Source of the DNA: Alphaproteobacteria bacterium HGW-Alphaproteobacteria-18
Lineage (GTDB): Bacteria; Pseudomonadota; Alphaproteobacteria; Caulobacterales; Hyphomonadaceae
Reading direction: 5' to 3'
Length of the DNA: 64,000 bases
NCBI GenBank assembly: GCA_002841155.1
Contig: PHEH01000005.1
Coordinates: forward strand, 124,001 to 188,000
Shown here: in pieces, positions 47,293 through 56,668 of the stretch
Layout: each line of letters opens with the position of its first letter
How positions within the stretch are numbered: position 1 is the first letter of the stretch
Notes under the pieces: generated by a model
Seen by the model: the letters and a program-made list of their open reading frames with translations, nothing else
Databases searched by the model: none
Told to the model about the DNA's origin: nothing
Position numbers and translations under genes: made by a program

Positions 47293-50200
47293 TTATCCGG
47301 CAGCCGAGATCAGCGAGACTTTCGCCTTGGGCAGCGCGCCTTGCGGCCAGCCGGCCCAGAGGTCAGCTTCGTGAGCTTTGGCCTTTTCGGCCGCCGCTTC
47401 CTTCACATGGCCAAAGCCGCGGATCTCATCGGGTACGCGGGCAATCTCCACGGCGAGGGAATGGTTTGCCGCCGTCAGTTCGGAAGCAATGCGGCTCATA
47501 TTGGCGAGATAGGTATCGCGCAGGTCGCGCTCCATCTTGCGCTCTTCGGTATAGCCGAAAAGGTCAAATTGCGTGCCGCGCAGGCCCTTGAGTTTTGCCA
47601 GCACACGGAAGCCGGTCCACATCCAGGCGCCGAAATGCTTTTTCTCCTGATGCCCGTTTGCATCCTTCTTGGAGATGATCGGCGGGGCGAGCCAGAAGCG
47701 AAGCTTTCCGCCCTTGAACTGGCTGGCCAGCTGCTGAGCGAATTTTCCATCCGTGTAGAGACGGGCCACCTCATACTCGTCCTTATAGGCCATCAGCTTG
47801 TAGGCATAGGTCGCCACCGCGCGCGTCACATTCTCGCCGAGGCCGGCGGCTTCCTCTGCGGCGCGAACCTCTGCAACAGCGGCGCGGTAGCGCTCGGCAT
47901 AGGCTGCGTTCTGATACGCCGTAAGCCGTTCGGCGCGATCGGCGATCAGGGCGTCCAGGGTCTTGGGCTCAACCTGTCCGCGCGGGTCATGCTGGGCAGC
48001 TAGGCGCTCGGGCGCAGCGGCCGCAATACGGCCAATGTTGAAGGCCGCCATATTGTCCTCCACCTTCGTGCCGTTGAGGCGGATGGAGCGGTAGAGCCCC
48101 CGAAGGCTGACGGGCACTTTGCCCTTCTGCCAGGAATATCCCACCATGATCATATTGGTGTAGATCGCGTCATGCAGATAGCCGACGGCGAGGGCTTCGG
48201 CGTCGATGGCATTGAACTCTGCCGTCTGGCGCTTCACGCGGGCCGAGAGAAGCTCGCTTTCAAAGCGTTTTGACCGGTTGCGGATGAATTCTGAAGTCGG
48301 CGTCACGTCGGAGTTGGCGTAGGCGGCGGTGCGTTGCGGGTCCATAAGGGTGAGGGCGTCGCCGCCTGCGGCCACCACAAGGTCGCATCCGATGATGAGG
48401 TCCGCGCTCGCGGGGGGAACCCGGCCCGTCGAGATCATTTCCGGCTCACGCGCAAAGCGCAGATGGCTGAGCACCGGGCCGCCCTTCTGGGCAAGGCCGG
48501 TCATGTCCAGCGTGCAGGCGGCATTGCCGTCCACATGCGCGGCCATCGCCAGGACGGCGGCCACCGTGGTGACGCCTGTACCGCCGACGCCTGTGAAGAG
48601 GACGTTCCAGGGGCGGGCAAGGCTCGGCGTTTCCGGCAAGGGCAGGCCGTCCGCATCGAAGATCTGGCGCGGCTGGTCTTCCCAGGCGGCCTCGCCATCC
48701 TGAATGGTCACGAAGCTCGGGCAGAAGCCCTTCACGCAGGAGAGGTCGGTATTGCAGGTGGACTGGTTGATGCGGCGTTTGCGGCCGAGTTCGGTTTCTA
48801 CAGGCTCCACCGAGAGGCAGTTGGACTTGACTGAACAATCGCCGCAGCCTTCGCAGACTTCGGTGTTGATGATCGTGCGTACACGGTCGGGCGCGATCAT
48901 GCCGCGTTTGGAACGGCGGCGTTTCTCGGTGGCGCACATCTGGTCATAGATGATGACGGTGACGCCGGGCGTGCCGCGCAGTTCCTTCTGCACGGCTTCA
49001 AGATCATCGCGGTGATAGATCTTCACGCTGCGCGGCAAGCCGGTGACCGCGGCATAGCGGGTCGGATCTTCGGTCACGATACGGATGGTCTTGACGCCTT
49101 CGGCCTCAACCTGCTGGGCGATCTGGGCCGGGGTCTGGCCGGACTCCACATGCTGGCCGCCGGTCATGGCAACAGCGTCATTATAGAGGATCTTGTAGGT
49201 CATGTTCGCGCCGGAAGTGACGGCGGCGCGGATAGCAAGGGAGCCGGAATGGGAATAGGTGCCATCCCCCAGATTGACGAACACATGGGGCTCATCCGTG
49301 GCCCAATGCTGACCGACCCAGGCAATCCCTTCGCCGCCCATCTGGCTCGTCATGTCGGTTTTCCGGTCCGGCATGAAGTTCGCCATGTAGTGGCAGCCGA
49401 TCCCCGCCAGCGCGCGGGAGCCGTCGGGCACATTCGTGGACGTATTGTGCGGGCAGCCCGAGCAGAAATGAGGCGACCGGACTGTGGGGGAGGCATTGGT
49501 GCGTGCGGCTTCACCGGAACTGCCCACACGGTCGAAATAGGCTTCGGCGCGGCTGGTGTCCCAGCCGGAGGGAATTGAGCGCATCAGCGCATGGGCGATT
49601 TCCGGAATGCTGAGGGAGGCGATGTCTGACAGCAGCGGTCGGCCTTCGCCGTCGAACTTGCCTTCGATGACAGGGCGGCGGCTTTCGGGAAGGTCATAGA
49701 GCGCGGCTTTGAGCTGGCTCTCGATCAGCGGGCGCTTGTGTTCGATGACGACAACGCGCTCAAGGCCGGCGCAGAATTCGCGGACGCCTTGTGCTTCCAG
49801 CGGCCAGGGCATGGCGACTTTGTAGATGCTGAGGCCTAGGCGACCGGCTTCTTCGGGCGTGAGGCCGATGGCGGCGAGCGCCTCAAACACATCGCGGGCC
49901 GCCTGTCCGGTGACGATCACGCCAATGCGCGGGTTCGGGGAGGGCAGGATGACATGATCGAGCCGGTTGGCGCGGACATAGGCCTGCGCGGCGGGCAGCT
50001 TGACCTGCCGCAGACGCGCTTCCTTGCTGAGTGGAATGTCGCCCCGGCGCATGTGCACGCCGCTTTCGGGCAGCTGGAAGCTCGGTTTCTGGAGGGCGAG
50101 GCGGTTCAGCGTCACATCGACGACGGAGCCGGAATCCATCGTGTCGGCGAGGGCAACCAGGCCGACCCAAGCGCCGGAGAAGCGGCTCATTTCCCAGCCA

Positions 50201-50754
50201 TGGATGCCATAGTCCAGCACATCCTGGATCGAGGCCGGGTTCAGGACGGGGATTTCGGCGTCTGCCATCGCGTATTCGGACTGGGAAGGCAGGGTGGAGG
50301 ATTTGCAGTTGTGATCATCGCCGACGATGGCGAGAACGCCGCCAAGGGCGGATGTGCCTGCTGCATTGGCGTGTTTGAACACGTCACCGGTGCGGTCAAC
50401 GCCCGGCGCCTTGCCGTACCAGATGCCGAAGAGGCCATCGAATTTTGCGCCGGGGAAGAGGCCGAGCTGCTGGGAGCCCCAGACGGCGGTGGCGCCGAGG
50501 TCTTCGTTCAGGCCTTCCCAGAATTTTATGTCATGAGAATCAAGGAGTTTCTGGACGGCCCGGAGCTGCTGGTCGTAGCCCCCGAGGGGGGAGCCGCGAT
50601 AGCCTGAGATGAAGCCGCCGGTATTGTGGCCGGCGGCGCGGTCGAGGCGCTTGCGATCAAGGGGGAGGCGGACAAGGGCCTGGATGCCCGTCATATAGGC
50701 CTTGCCCTCGACAAGTTCGTATTTGTCGTCCAGCGTAACTTCACGATGTTTCAT
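47293..50754 (-). CDS. Indolepyruvate ferredoxin oxidoreductase family protein, fused subunits
   Basis: 1153 aa with TPP-binding, ferredoxin (CEGCGDCSVKSNC) and gamma-like (GVGGTGVTTVAAVLAMAAHVDG) domains. Confidence 0.93.
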   Translation of the reverse strand: MKHREVTLDDKYELVEGKAYMTGIQALVRLPLDRKRLDRAAGHNTGGFISGYRGSPLGGYDQQLRAVQKLLDSHDIKFWEGLNEDLGATAVWGSQQLGLFPGAKFDGLFGIWYGKAPGVDRTGDVFKHANAAGTSALGGVLAIVGDDHNCKSSTLPSQSEYAMADAEIPVLNPASIQDVLDYGIHGWEMSRFSGAWVGLVALADTMDSGSVVDVTLNRLALQKPSFQLPESGVHMRRGDIPLSKEARLRQVKLPAAQAYVRANRLDHVILPSPNPRIGVIVTGQAARDVFEALAAIGLTPEEAGRLGLSIYKVAMPWPLEAQGVREFCAGLERVVVIEHKRPLIESQLKAALYDLPESRRPVIEGKFDGEGRPLLSDIASLSIPEIAHALMRSIPSGWDTSRAEAYFDRVGSSGEAARTNASPTVRSPHFCSGCPHNTSTNVPDGSRALAGIGCHYMANFMPDRKTDMTSQMGGEGIAWVGQHWATDEPHVFVNLGDGTYSHSGSLAIRAAVTSGANMTYKILYNDAVAMTGGQHVESGQTPAQIAQQVEAEGVKTIRIVTEDPTRYAAVTGLPRSVKIYHRDDLEAVQKELRGTPGVTVIIYDQMCATEKRRRSKRGMIAPDRVRTIINTEVCEGCGDCSVKSNCLSVEPVETELGRKRRINQSTCNTDLSCVKGFCPSFVTIQDGEAAWEDQPRQIFDADGLPLPETPSLARPWNVLFTGVGGTGVTTVAAVLAMAAHVDGNAACTLDMTGLAQKGGPVLSHLRFAREPEMISTGRVPPASADLIIGCDLVVAAGGDALTLMDPQRTAAYANSDVTPTSEFIRNRSKRFESELLSARVKRQTAEFNAIDAEALAVGYLHDAIYTNMIMVGYSWQKGKVPVSLRGLYRSIRLNGTKVEDNMAAFNIGRIAAAAPERLAAQHDPRGQVEPKTLDALIADRAERLTAYQNAAYAERYRAAVAEVRAAEEAAGLGENVTRAVATYAYKLMAYKDEYEVARLYTDGKFAQQLASQFKGGKLRFWLAPPIISKKDANGHQEKKHFGAWMWTGFRVLAKLKGLRGTQFDLFGYTEERKMERDLRDTYLANMSRIASELTAANHSLAVEIARVPDEIRGFGHVKEAAAEKAKAHEADLWAGWPQGALPKAKVSLISAAG

Positions 50755-50806
50755 GGCAGAGTCACTCTCCGGGTGCCTGCGGCATATTATTGGGAAAATC
50801 GAACGA

Positions 50807-50832
50807 AATTGCTTGCCTTTCTTGCAAGAATT
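50807..50832. promoter_or_regulatory. Candidate Lrp-type site between IOR gene and Lrp gene
   Basis: AATTGCTTGC-CTTTCTT-GCAAGAATT, imperfect inverted repeat in divergent promoter region. Confidence 0.4.
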
Positions 50833-50881
50833 TTGCTATTTCCGGGCATATTCTTCTGTTTGTCGAGGGGTTTCCGGTAAA

Positions 50882-51379
50882 TTGTCCCAAGAGCTTGATA
50901 CCATTGATGCCCGCATCCTGGATCTGATTCAGCATGATGCGAGCCTGTCAGTTGCCGAAATTGCAGAGCGGGTGGGACTTTCTTCTTCGCCCTGCTGGCG
51001 GCGTATCAAGCGTATGGAAGAGGCCGGTTTCATTCTCGGCCGGGTGACGCTGATCAACAATCATGCGCTGGGGCTGAACTTCGAGGTGATTGCGAGTGTC
51101 AAACTGGCCCTTCCGAGCCGGGAAAATCTTGAAGCTTTTGAAGCGCTTGTGCAGAACTGGCCGGAAGTCGTCGAATGTATGACGGTGACCGGTGCGGTAG
51201 ACTATTCGATGCATATCGTAACAACGGACATGCATGCTTATGACAACTTCCTTCGAGACAAACTCCTTGGTTCCAAACTGGTTTCTGACGTTCAGTCGCG
51301 GATTGTCATCCGCGTGGCGAAGCGAACCACGGCCCTGCCGCTCGGCCTTGTGCGTCAGACGACCAAGTCCAGCGACTAG
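50882..51379 (+). CDS. Lrp/AsnC family regulator, probable TTG start
   Basis: LDTIDARILDLIQHDASLSVAEIAERVGLSSSPCWRRIKRMEEAGFI; no in-frame ATG near the conserved N-term. Confidence 0.9.
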   Translation: MSQELDTIDARILDLIQHDASLSVAEIAERVGLSSSPCWRRIKRMEEAGFILGRVTLINNHALGLNFEVIASVKLALPSRENLEAFEALVQNWPEVVECMTVTGAVDYSMHIVTTDMHAYDNFLRDKLLGSKLVSDVQSRIVIRVAKRTTALPLGLVRQTTKSSD

Positions 51380-51446
51380 GCGTTTTGGCGCGCCAAAGGC
51401 CGTCACAGCGGTGCTTTTTGCGGTCATTTTCGGGTCAGGCCCTGTC

Positions 51447-52514
51447 ATGTCTGAGACAATTCAGGACACATCAGGACAATTGAGGACACTTCTGGAGACC
51501 GCGCGGGCCGATCATGGCCTCGTCGGACTCGGCGCCGTGATCGCCACGCCGGAGAACGGCATCGTCGCCCTGGCGGTGACTGGCGCGCGGACCCGCGGCG
51601 GGGACCCCGTTCAGCCGGGAGACGCCTGGCATATTGGGTCCAATACAAAGATGCTGACAGCGCTTGGCTGGGCGCGCTTAGTGGAGGCAGGATCTGCGCG
51701 CTGGGGGATGACCTTGGCGGAGATCTTCGAGGGCGAAGAGCTGGCCCCCGGCTGGCGCGATGTGACCATCGAGGAATTGCTCAGCCACCGCTCGGGCGCC
51801 GCGCCCAATCCGGGCGTGCTGTGGATGACCGGTGCCGGACGCAACGGCGACCCGGTTGACCGGCAGCGGGCGAGCCTTGTCTTGAGCACGCTGAAGAAAA
51901 AGCCTGCCGGCACGCGCGGCGCGTTCACCTATTCCAATCTGGGCTTCATCATTGCCGGGCGGGCGATGGAGAAGGTTGCCGGCACCGGCGAGACTTATGA
52001 GGAATTGATGGCCCGGCTTGTCATTGCCAAGGCCCCGGAAGGCGCAGGCGAGGGGTTTGGCTTTGGGCCTCCGCCCCAGGGTATCCAAGGCCATAGCAAG
52101 CCCTTGTTTGGAGGGCTGAAGCCTGCCGGGGTCGGTCCGTCTGCAGACAATGCTCCGGCTTTTGCTTCAGCGGGCACGGCGCATATCACCCTCAAGGGGC
52201 ACGCCCTCTTATTGCTGCCCTTCCTGGATGGGCCTGAAGCACTTCCCGAGGCGATGCGGGTGAAGCTGACGACGCCTTATCCCGATGCCGGGTCGGATTA
52301 TGCGCTCGGGCTGGGCGTTCAGAAGGGAAAGGACGGCAAGCCGGTCTATCTGCATGCCGGGTCCAACACGATGTGGCTGTCTCAAGTGGTCATGGTGCCG
52401 GAGGCTGGCGCGGTGATCATCATCAATACCAATCAGGCAGGCGCCGCTGCGGACGCAGCCATCCGTGAGCTGACGGGCGATCTTCTGGATTGGGTGAAGG
52501 ATGATTTGCGCTAG
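51447..52514 (+). CDS. Serine hydrolase, beta-lactamase/PBP class C-like
   Basis: SNTKMLTALG (SxxK), YSNLGF (YxN), LHAGSNTMW (HxG); upstream in-frame hydrophobic segment may be a signal peptide from a non-ATG start. Confidence 0.85.
   Translation: MSETIQDTSGQLRTLLETARADHGLVGLGAVIATPENGIVALAVTGARTRGGDPVQPGDAWHIGSNTKMLTALGWARLVEAGSARWGMTLAEIFEGEELAPGWRDVTIEELLSHRSGAAPNPGVLWMTGAGRNGDPVDRQRASLVLSTLKKKPAGTRGAFTYSNLGFIIAGRAMEKVAGTGETYEELMARLVIAKAPEGAGEGFGFGPPPQGIQGHSKPLFGGLKPAGVGPSADNAPAFASAGTAHITLKGHALLLLPFLDGPEALPEAMRVKLTTPYPDAGSDYALGLGVQKGKDGKPVYLHAGSNTMWLSQVVMVPEAGAVIIINTNQAGAAADAAIRELTGDLLDWVKDDLR
51461..51490. repeat. 10-bp-period AGGACA (TGTCCT) repeat within a CDS
   Basis: TCAGGACACA TCAGGACAAT TGAGGACACT. 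Confidence 0.75.
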
Positions 52515-53593
52515 AGAGCCTGGACCTGGGTGACGTGTCCGTCCGAGCGGAGGAGCCGCTGGTCTTCGCCTTCCGGCCAGATGCGCATGTAGGTGATGAA
52601 GTCGCTCGGGTCGATGCCGACCTGATCGAGGCCCTGGAAGAAGGCGCCAGGCTCGAAACAAACCCAGGCAAGGGGCCGCTCCCAGGTCGCCTCGGCGCCC
52701 GCGTCCTCGATCAGTTTGAGCAGGGCGTTGCGGGTTTCGGTGGGCGGATATTGCAGGAAGACTGAGTGATAGATCACGGTCGGCCCCTCTTCAGGGCGCG
52801 CGGAAAGTTTCGTCTTCAGCCAGTCTGCGGCGTCTGCCTTGTCTACCCGTACGCGCGTGCGGCGGGCAAGGGCGATGGCCGCGTCCAGCCGCGCGAGCCG
52901 TTCAGGCTGGTCTGGCCAGATATAGGATTTGAGCCGCCGCGCCGACGAAGCCTTGGACAGGTTTACCGGAGACTGGTCGCAGGCTGCGCGCGTGGCAACA
53001 TTGAACGACATATCCATATGATCCGGAGGCGGACCATTCCAGTTTGTGGTGATGGTTACATCGCTATTGCCTGTCAGCTCCCAGCGGGGGGTCTGATAAT
53101 TGAACCTGTCCCAGTTCTGGTTGAGGCCGGCGCTGGCGCCAAGCTCAAGCAAATGCATCGGCCCTGGAAACTGGCTGGCCACTTTCAGGAAGCCCGGTAG
53201 CAAGGCAATTGCGCGGCGGGTTTCATTCGTCTGTGGAGGTGATTTGATAAAGACCTTTGCCGCCCTCTCATGCCGTGCCAACCAATCATGGGCGACAGGC
53301 CATACGGCTTCCATCGTCCAATCGGGATTGCCCGCTGGGTAAACGGCGGTCAGTTCCGGCGCCTTGTTACCGAGGGCTGAGTAATGAAGGTATCCGGCGA
53401 TGCGCAGGGCCAGAGCGTCACGTCGCGGGTTGCCGGCCCAGCCCTTGATCAGACGGCCGACGGGGCCATGCTGCTCAATGTCGTCCACCATTGCCAGGCA
53501 GAGGGCTTCCATGAACGGCGAGCCCAGAGCCTGGCAGAAGCCTGCCTGCTCGCGGAAATGCGCGACAATTTCGTCCTTCGCTGATGCCGCCAC
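52511..53593 (-). CDS. DUF2332 family protein
   Basis: LLELGASAGLNQNWDRFNY; VIYHSVFLQYPP; MRIWPEGEDQRLLRSDGH. Confidence 0.88.
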   Translation of the reverse strand: MAASAKDEIVAHFREQAGFCQALGSPFMEALCLAMVDDIEQHGPVGRLIKGWAGNPRRDALALRIAGYLHYSALGNKAPELTAVYPAGNPDWTMEAVWPVAHDWLARHERAAKVFIKSPPQTNETRRAIALLPGFLKVASQFPGPMHLLELGASAGLNQNWDRFNYQTPRWELTGNSDVTITTNWNGPPPDHMDMSFNVATRAACDQSPVNLSKASSARRLKSYIWPDQPERLARLDAAIALARRTRVRVDKADAADWLKTKLSARPEEGPTVIYHSVFLQYPPTETRNALLKLIEDAGAEATWERPLAWVCFEPGAFFQGLDQVGIDPSDFITYMRIWPEGEDQRLLRSDGHVTQVQAL

Positions 53594-53611
53594 GCAGTTG
53601 TGCCCCTTCGC

Positions 53612-54235
53612 TCACATACTACCGATAGAGGGATGCAGGGCGGCTTGATAGCCGGAATTTAAAGCGGCGCAGCTGATTTCTGGTGTTAACCTTAATCCTG
53701 CCCGATGCAGCGGCACGGCAGGGCCGTACCCGCCAAATGACCAGGCGCGAGCGTTGCGCTTGTGGACCAACCAGGCCGAGCCACCGGCAGCATACATGGC
53801 CCCATCGGGCAGGGTGGCCGGGGCCAGGATGTCCCGCTCTTTCCTGCCGTTCAGCACGGTCTGAATTTCCCCTGCGGAAAGTTTATCCACTTCCGAGATG
53901 GACGCGCCGCGCGTCATCCGGCCCGCTCGAATGAGCGCTTCGCGGAAGGCCACGGCCGCTTCGCGGCGGCATTCAAAGCAGGGGCGATGGCCGCCTGCCA
54001 GAGCGGTTGCCTCATCCAGGAAGAAGAGTTCCGTATAGTGACCGGGCCGCATCAGCGGGCGGCGCCGGCCTTTGAATTCCAGCCGGCAGATGATCCAGCG
54101 CTGGCTGGCCCATTGCCGGTCCCTCAGTGTGCGGTCTTCCCGGTGGAAGCAGCCGCCCCGGTTTCCCATGAAGCCGCCCCGCGCGGGCACTGCGTGCAGC
54201 AGCCCGAACGGATCAGCCCTGTTGCGGAGCGGCAT
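53612..54235 (-). CDS. Conserved hypothetical protein
   Basis: LEFKGRRRPLMRPGHYTELFFLDEATALAGGHRPCFECRREAAVAF; start at MPLRNRADPFG. Confidence 0.7.
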   Translation of the reverse strand: MPLRNRADPFGLLHAVPARGGFMGNRGGCFHREDRTLRDRQWASQRWIICRLEFKGRRRPLMRPGHYTELFFLDEATALAGGHRPCFECRREAAVAFREALIRAGRMTRGASISEVDKLSAGEIQTVLNGRKERDILAPATLPDGAMYAAGGSAWLVHKRNARAWSFGGYGPAVPLHRAGLRLTPEISCAALNSGYQAALHPSIGSM

Positions 54236-54245
54236 GGCCTGCGGA

Positions 54246-55427
54246 TCAGGCGCGCTCAACCGCCATAGCGATGCCTTCGCCGCCGCCGATGCAGAGGGAG
54301 GCAACGCCCTTCTTCAGGCCGCGATCTTCCATGGCAGCGAGCAGCGTGATGAGCACGCGGGCGCCCGAGGCGCCGATGGGGTGGCCCATGGCGCAGGCGC
54401 CGCCATTCACGTTGAGCTTGTCATGGCTGATGCCGAGCTCTTTCATGGCAATCATCGGGACGACCGCGAAGGCTTCATTGACTTCCCAGAGATCAACATC
54501 ATCGGCCTTCCAGCCGGCTTTCTTCAGGGTCTTCTCAATGGCCTGAACGGGGGCCGTGGTGAAGTACGCCGGTTCATGCGCATGGCTGGAGGCCGAAACG
54601 ATCGTGGCGATCGGCGTGAGGCCGCGCTTTTTGGCTTCGGACGCGCGCATCAGAACAAGCGCGGCGGCGCCGTCAGAGATGGCCGAGGCGTTGGCGGCCG
54701 TGACCGTGCCGTCCTTGTTGAAGGCCGGGCGCAGGGTCGGGATCTTGTCGGGCATCGCTTCGCGGGGCAGCTGGTCTGTATCCACCACCGTTTCGCCCTT
54801 GCGGGTTTTCACCGTGAGGGGAGCAATTTCGCGCTTGAACCGGCCATTTTTCGTGGCGTCCTGCGCGCGGCGCAGGGTTTCGAGGGCATAGGCGTCCTGC
54901 TGCTCGCGCGTGAACTGGTATTCGCGGGCGATCATGTCGGCGAAATTGCCCATCGGTCCGCCTTCATAGGCGTCTTCCAGGCCATCGGTGGCCATATGAT
55001 CGCGGGCATTGGCCGCGCCGTATTTATGGCCCTGGCGGAGGGTGAGAAGGTGGGGGGCGTTGGTCATGGATTCCATGCCGCCCGCGACGATGACGGTGGC
55101 TTCGCCCGCGAGCAGGGCGTTGCGGCCCATGACGACAGCTTCCATGCCCGAGCCACACATCTTGTTGATGGTGGTGGCTTCGGTTTTCTTGTCGAGGCCA
55201 GCCTTGATGGCAGCCTGGCGGGCTGGGGCCTGGCCCTGGCCGGCGGGCAGGCAATTGCCCATGATGATTTCGTCAACCTCGTCAGCGCCGAGCTTGGCTT
55301 CGGCGGTGGCAGCTTTCACGGCATGGGCGCCAAGCTCGTTGGCGGAGAAGCTGGTGAGTTCACCGAGCAGGCCGCCCATGGGGGTGCGGGCCATACCTAC
55401 GATAACGACCGGATCTTTCTCTGACAT
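54246..55427 (-). CDS. Acetyl-CoA C-acyltransferase (thiolase)
   Basis: NKMCGSGMEAVVMGRN, NVNGGACAMGHPIGASGARV, CIGGGEGIAMAVER. Confidence 0.95.
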   Translation of the reverse strand: MSEKDPVVIVGMARTPMGGLLGELTSFSANELGAHAVKAATAEAKLGADEVDEIIMGNCLPAGQGQAPARQAAIKAGLDKKTEATTINKMCGSGMEAVVMGRNALLAGEATVIVAGGMESMTNAPHLLTLRQGHKYGAANARDHMATDGLEDAYEGGPMGNFADMIAREYQFTREQQDAYALETLRRAQDATKNGRFKREIAPLTVKTRKGETVVDTDQLPREAMPDKIPTLRPAFNKDGTVTAANASAISDGAAALVLMRASEAKKRGLTPIATIVSASSHAHEPAYFTTAPVQAIEKTLKKAGWKADDVDLWEVNEAFAVVPMIAMKELGISHDKLNVNGGACAMGHPIGASGARVLITLLAAMEDRGLKKGVASLCIGGGEGIAMAVERA

Positions 55428-55525
55428 GCGACGATTTCCTTCCTGATTTTGCGTTCTTGTGCGGCGCGGGAGAATAGGCGCCGGACATGCCGCTTCGTCA
55501 AGGCCGGGACGGGGTGTTCCCGGTG

Positions 55526-56122
55526 TCAGATGCCGAGGGCGGCTTCGATATCGGCAGCCAGGCGGGGGTCTTCGGGCTTGACGGAGGAGGGGTAGGCCTT
55601 GAGCGGTGTGCCGTCGGCGCTGACGAGGATCTTGTGGAAGTTCCATTTCGGCAGGGCGGGCTCGCCGAGCGTCGTGATCGCGGCCTTGTAGAAGGGGTGC
55701 TGGCCAGCCCCGGTGACGGCGTATTTTTTCGTCAGCGGGAAGGTGACGCCGTAATTGATCTCGCAGAAGGCTTTGACGTCTTCTTCGCTGCCCGGTTCCT
55801 GTCCGCCAAAATCATTTGAGGGGACGCCGATGACAATGAGGCCATCGGCCCTGTTGGCGTCGTAGAGTTTCTGGAGGCCGGCATATTGGGGCGTGTATCC
55901 GCAGCGCGAGGCGGTGTTTACCACCAGGATGGCCTTCGCGCCGAGGGCGGTGAGGTCGAGCGGCTGGCCGTCGATGCGGGTGAACTGGGTGGCGGACATG
56001 GCGGGAGCGGCCTCCTCGGCCGGGGGAGCTGTGGCGGGAGGGACGGTAGGCTGGCCGGCGGTTGCCTCGGCGCAGGCGGCGACGAGGGCGGTTGCGGCAA
56101 GGGCGATCATCGCAAGGCGCAT
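55526..56122 (-). CDS. Glutathione peroxidase (Cys type), lipoprotein
   Basis: NTASRCGYTPQYAGLQKLYD, GVPSNDFGGQEPGS, PKWNFHKILVSADG; lipobox LVAAC. Confidence 0.92.
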   Translation of the reverse strand: MRLAMIALAATALVAACAEATAGQPTVPPATAPPAEEAAPAMSATQFTRIDGQPLDLTALGAKAILVVNTASRCGYTPQYAGLQKLYDANRADGLIVIGVPSNDFGGQEPGSEEDVKAFCEINYGVTFPLTKKYAVTGAGQHPFYKAAITTLGEPALPKWNFHKILVSADGTPLKAYPSSVKPEDPRLAADIEAALGI

Positions 56123-56228
56123 CGGCGCGTCTCCTGTTGTTATTCCACAGGAAGTTATAGGGCCGGCTGAGGGCGCGTCATCCCCGACAAATATGAAATG
56201 CTTGTGAGGTTGGGGCAGGCCCAGGCGC

Positions 56229-56558
56229 TCAGATCAGCTTGAGGCCGATCTCGGAGCCCTTCTGCCAGACGACCTGCGCGCGGCCGGAGAGGCCGACAGC
56301 GCGCGCGTTCACTGTCAGGATACGGGGCAGGCTCTCATTTGTGGGGAAGCGGATGCGCAAGCCCGCATCGGTATAGTCGAGCACGATGCCTTTCCGGCTG
56401 TAGCCGGAGTCAAGCGTGACGATGGCTTCGCGGTAGACCTGCGCGCGGACGGGGCGGGCATAGTCTTCTCCGGTCTGAGATGTGGTCGCACGGGTGATGC
56501 GGGATGGGTCTACCGTCCCAGTTTTCCGGCTACCGAAGATGCGTTCCAGAATCGTCAT
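56229..56558 (-). CDS. PilZ domain-containing protein
   Basis: Short protein with RxxxR-type start and LDYTDAGLRIRFP core. Confidence 0.75.
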   Translation of the reverse strand: MTILERIFGSRKTGTVDPSRITRATTSQTGEDYARPVRAQVYREAIVTLDSGYSRKGIVLDYTDAGLRIRFPTNESLPRILTVNARAVGLSGRAQVVWQKGSEIGLKLI

Positions 56559-56633
56559 GACCCATCATAGGCAAGTATCATGCCAGACTTGTCCAAATCT
56601 GTTCACATTCTAGGAAATTCGGGGTTAAGGGTG

Positions 56634-56668
56634 GGTTGACCGGAAGGGGTGAATTCTTCCGGTCAACC
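56634..56668 (-). terminator. Rho-independent-like terminator of the M13 peptidase gene
   Basis: GGTTGACCGGAAG-N9-CTTCCGGTCAACC, perfect 13-bp stem. Confidence 0.75.

Noticed and set aside
54072-55424. 450-aa ORF antisense to thiolase
   Set aside because: Gly/His/Arg-rich shadow frame
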